Source of the DNA: Chloroflexota bacterium
Lineage (GTDB): Bacteria > Chloroflexota > UBA6077 > FW602-bin22 > JACQUS01
NCBI GenBank assembly: GCA_016210125.1
Contig: JACQUS010000184.1
Span: 1 to 7,545, forward strand
DNA length: 7,545 nucleotides
Reading direction: 5' to 3'
The stretch's first letter is position 1; the number at the start of each line of letters is the position of its first letter. The notes under the pieces were generated by a model. That model was not told the origin of the DNA. It saw only the letters and a list, made by a program, of their open reading frames with translations, and did not search any database. The translations under genes and the position numbers were made by a program. Shown in pieces: positions 6,353 through 7,545 of this stretch.

Positions 6353-7545
6353 GGCCGGCCTCCCCGAGCTCGATGATCAGCGTGTGGTACGGATCGACGT
6401 GGAACGTCTGATCAGGGCCGACAACGACGGTCGACTCGCGCTCCTCGACGATGGCCGGGCCGGCGAAGCGGTCGCCCGGGCGCAGGGCATAGCGGTCGAA
6501 CACCGCCGTCGACGCGAAGCCGCCCAGCTCGGGGAAGTAGACCGGCCGCTCGCCACGCTGCGCCGCGCCGCCGTGGCCGGGACCATCGCGACTGCGCAGC
6601 GCCTCGGCGACGCGCGTCGCGTCAGTCGGCGGGCCTGCAGCGCGCAGCCGCCAGTTGAGGCCCTCGACCTCCAGGCCGGGCACAGTGCGCTCGTAGAGCG
6701 CGCGGTAGGCCTCCTCGAACGCCTTGGCCAAGACGGGCGCGTGCTGCGGGCCGTACGGTCCGGGCGGCAGTGGCGTGACGACCTCGAAGCCCTGGCCGAC
6801 GTAGCGCAGGTCGGCCGTCGGCTGGAACACGACGGCCTCCTCCGGCACGCCTACCTGAGCCAGCAGGGCCGCGGCCTCGCGGCTCATGCCATCGTAGATA
6901 GCGTTCAGCCGCGCCCAGTCCATCTCGTCGAGGCGCGCGACGTAGGCGTGCACCAGATCGGTCTGCGGCGGGGCGACCAGCAGGCCGATAGTCGAGGCCA
7001 CGCCCGAGCCGAGGGGGCAGAGCACGCGCTTGAGCTGCAGCTTCTTGGCAACGCGGTAGGCGTGCACCGGGCCGGCGCCGCCGGTGGCCACCAGCGCGTA
7101 CCTGCGCGGGTCGCGCCCGCGCTCGGCGATGTGCACGCGGGCCGCCGAGGCCATGTTCTCGTTGACGATGTCGTGGATGCCCCAGGCGACGGCGACGGCG
7201 TCGCGGCCGAGCGGCGCGGCCAGCTTCTCCTCGACCGCTCGCCGCGCAGCGGCCACGTCGAGGCGCATCTCCCCGCCGAGGAAGAATTCGGCGTTGAGGT
7301 AGCCGAGCAGCAGGTCGGCGTCGGTGACCGTCGGCTCCTCGCCGCCCTGGCCGTAGCACGCCGGGCCCGGCGCCGCGCCGGCCGAGTCCGGCCCGACCTT
7401 CATCAGCCCCAGCCGGTCGAGGCGCGCGATGCAGCCGCCGCCGGCGCCGCACACGATGACCACGAGGGCCGCGTCCGACAGCGGCAGGCCAGAGCCCTTC
7501 TTGAAGCGATGGACACGGCCGGCCTCGAACGAGTACGTGACCAGC
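6342..7545 (-). CDS. hyuA: Hydantoinase A/oxoprolinase family subunit, C-terminal part (5' end outside the window)
   Basis: The frame is open to the right edge, so the visible 400 codons are the C-terminal part of a protein usually near 690 residues; the N-terminal ATPase-like domain start is missing. HyuA proteins have an actin/hexokinase-like fold and supply the ATP-dependent step in opening hydantoin or oxoproline rings. Visible landmarks in order are YSFEAGRVHRFKKGSGLPL at the edge, GAGGGCIAR, KVGPDSAGAAPGPACYGQGG, TVTDADLLLGYL, ATGGAGPVHAYRVAKKL, CPLGSGVASTIGLL, ADLRYVGQGFEV, and the C-terminal GPAIVEERESTVVVGP. The glycine loop GAGGGC has Cys where Ser is common in the family. It overlaps hyuB by 11 bases on the same strand. 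Family is certain; whether the pair acts on N-methylhydantoin, 5-oxoproline or something else is not. Confidence 0.92.
   Translation of the reverse strand, partial: LVTYSFEAGRVHRFKKGSGLPLSDAALVVIVCGAGGGCIARLDRLGLMKVGPDSAGAAPGPACYGQGGEEPTVTDADLLLGYLNAEFFLGGEMRLDVAAARRAVEEKLAAPLGRDAVAVAWGIHDIVNENMASAARVHIAERGRDPRRYALVATGGAGPVHAYRVAKKLQLKRVLCPLGSGVASTIGLLVAPPQTDLVHAYVARLDEMDWARLNAIYDGMSREAAALLAQVGVPEEAVVFQPTADLRYVGQGFEVVTPLPPGPYGPQHAPVLAKAFEEAYRALYERTVPGLEVEGLNWRLRAAGPPTDATRVAEALRSRDGPGHGGAAQRGERPVYFPELGGFASTAVFDRYALRPGDRFAGPAIVEERESTVVVGPDQTFHVDPYHTLIIELGEAGRGA
6359..6365 (-). promoter_or_regulatory. Ribosome-binding site of hyuB inside hyuA
   Basis: GGGGAGG on the minus strand (6365-6359) lies within the last codons of hyuA, six bases before the GTG at 6352. 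It decides the GTG start and supports coupled translation of the two subunits. Confidence 0.6.

Noticed and set aside
4722..7452. Several further open frames on both strands within hyuB and hyuA.
   Set aside because: All overlap clearly conserved coding sequence in other frames and are rich in Arg, Ala and Gly, as expected for shadow frames in G+C-rich genes.

Overview
The window is G+C-rich bacterial chromosomal DNA in which every gene I can support lies on the minus strand, so transcription runs from high to low coordinates. In that order the genes are: the 3' part of hyuA, a complete hyuB, an unrecognised G+C-poorer gene of 214 codons, pyrG (CTP synthase), a small transaldolase, and the 5' part of a gene for an exported NTF2/SnoaL-like protein. 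I see no rRNA, tRNA, CRISPR array or intact insertion sequence.

The host cannot be named securely. The strong G+C bias at third codon positions, the short TalC-type transaldolase, and GC-rich intergenic inverted repeats suggest a G+C-rich member of Chloroflexota (Thermomicrobia-like) or a similar lineage; this is a weak inference. The order pyrG then transaldolase recalls the Bacillus subtilis region that contains pyrG, fbaA, tal, murAA and rho, so the left half looks like conserved core chromosome.

Layout by region. (1) 1-320: start of a secreted NTF2-like protein. Upstream of it are a good sigma-70-type promoter at 441-468 and a perfect palindrome at 471-484 that touches the -35 side. (2) 510-532: strong hairpin just downstream of the transaldolase. 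(3) 590-1255: transaldolase. (4) 1256-1507: a block of GC hairpins that ends in a terminator-like stem with a T-rich tail, 42 bases before the transaldolase start. A 52-codon frame runs through this block and overlaps the transaldolase start as ATGA. (5) 1508-3202: CTP synthase, with an extended -10 promoter candidate and a 10-bp direct repeat upstream. (6) About 3400-4520: a segment of much lower G+C that contains one orphan gene. (7) 4522-4608: a possible remnant of a gene C-terminus. (8) 4697-7545: hyuB and hyuA, overlapping and probably translationally coupled, encoding the two subunits of a hydantoinase/oxoprolinase-type enzyme.

How the genes relate: pyrG and the transaldolase are housekeeping functions (CTP synthesis and the non-oxidative pentose phosphate pathway) and may be read together with attenuation between them. 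HyuA and HyuB form one enzyme whose substrate cannot be told from sequence. The low-G+C segment separates these two blocks and looks acquired. I did not find a clear new multi-gene system. The best leads are the pyrG-transaldolase leader, the palindrome-promoter pair at 441-484, and the orphan gene at 3715-4359.
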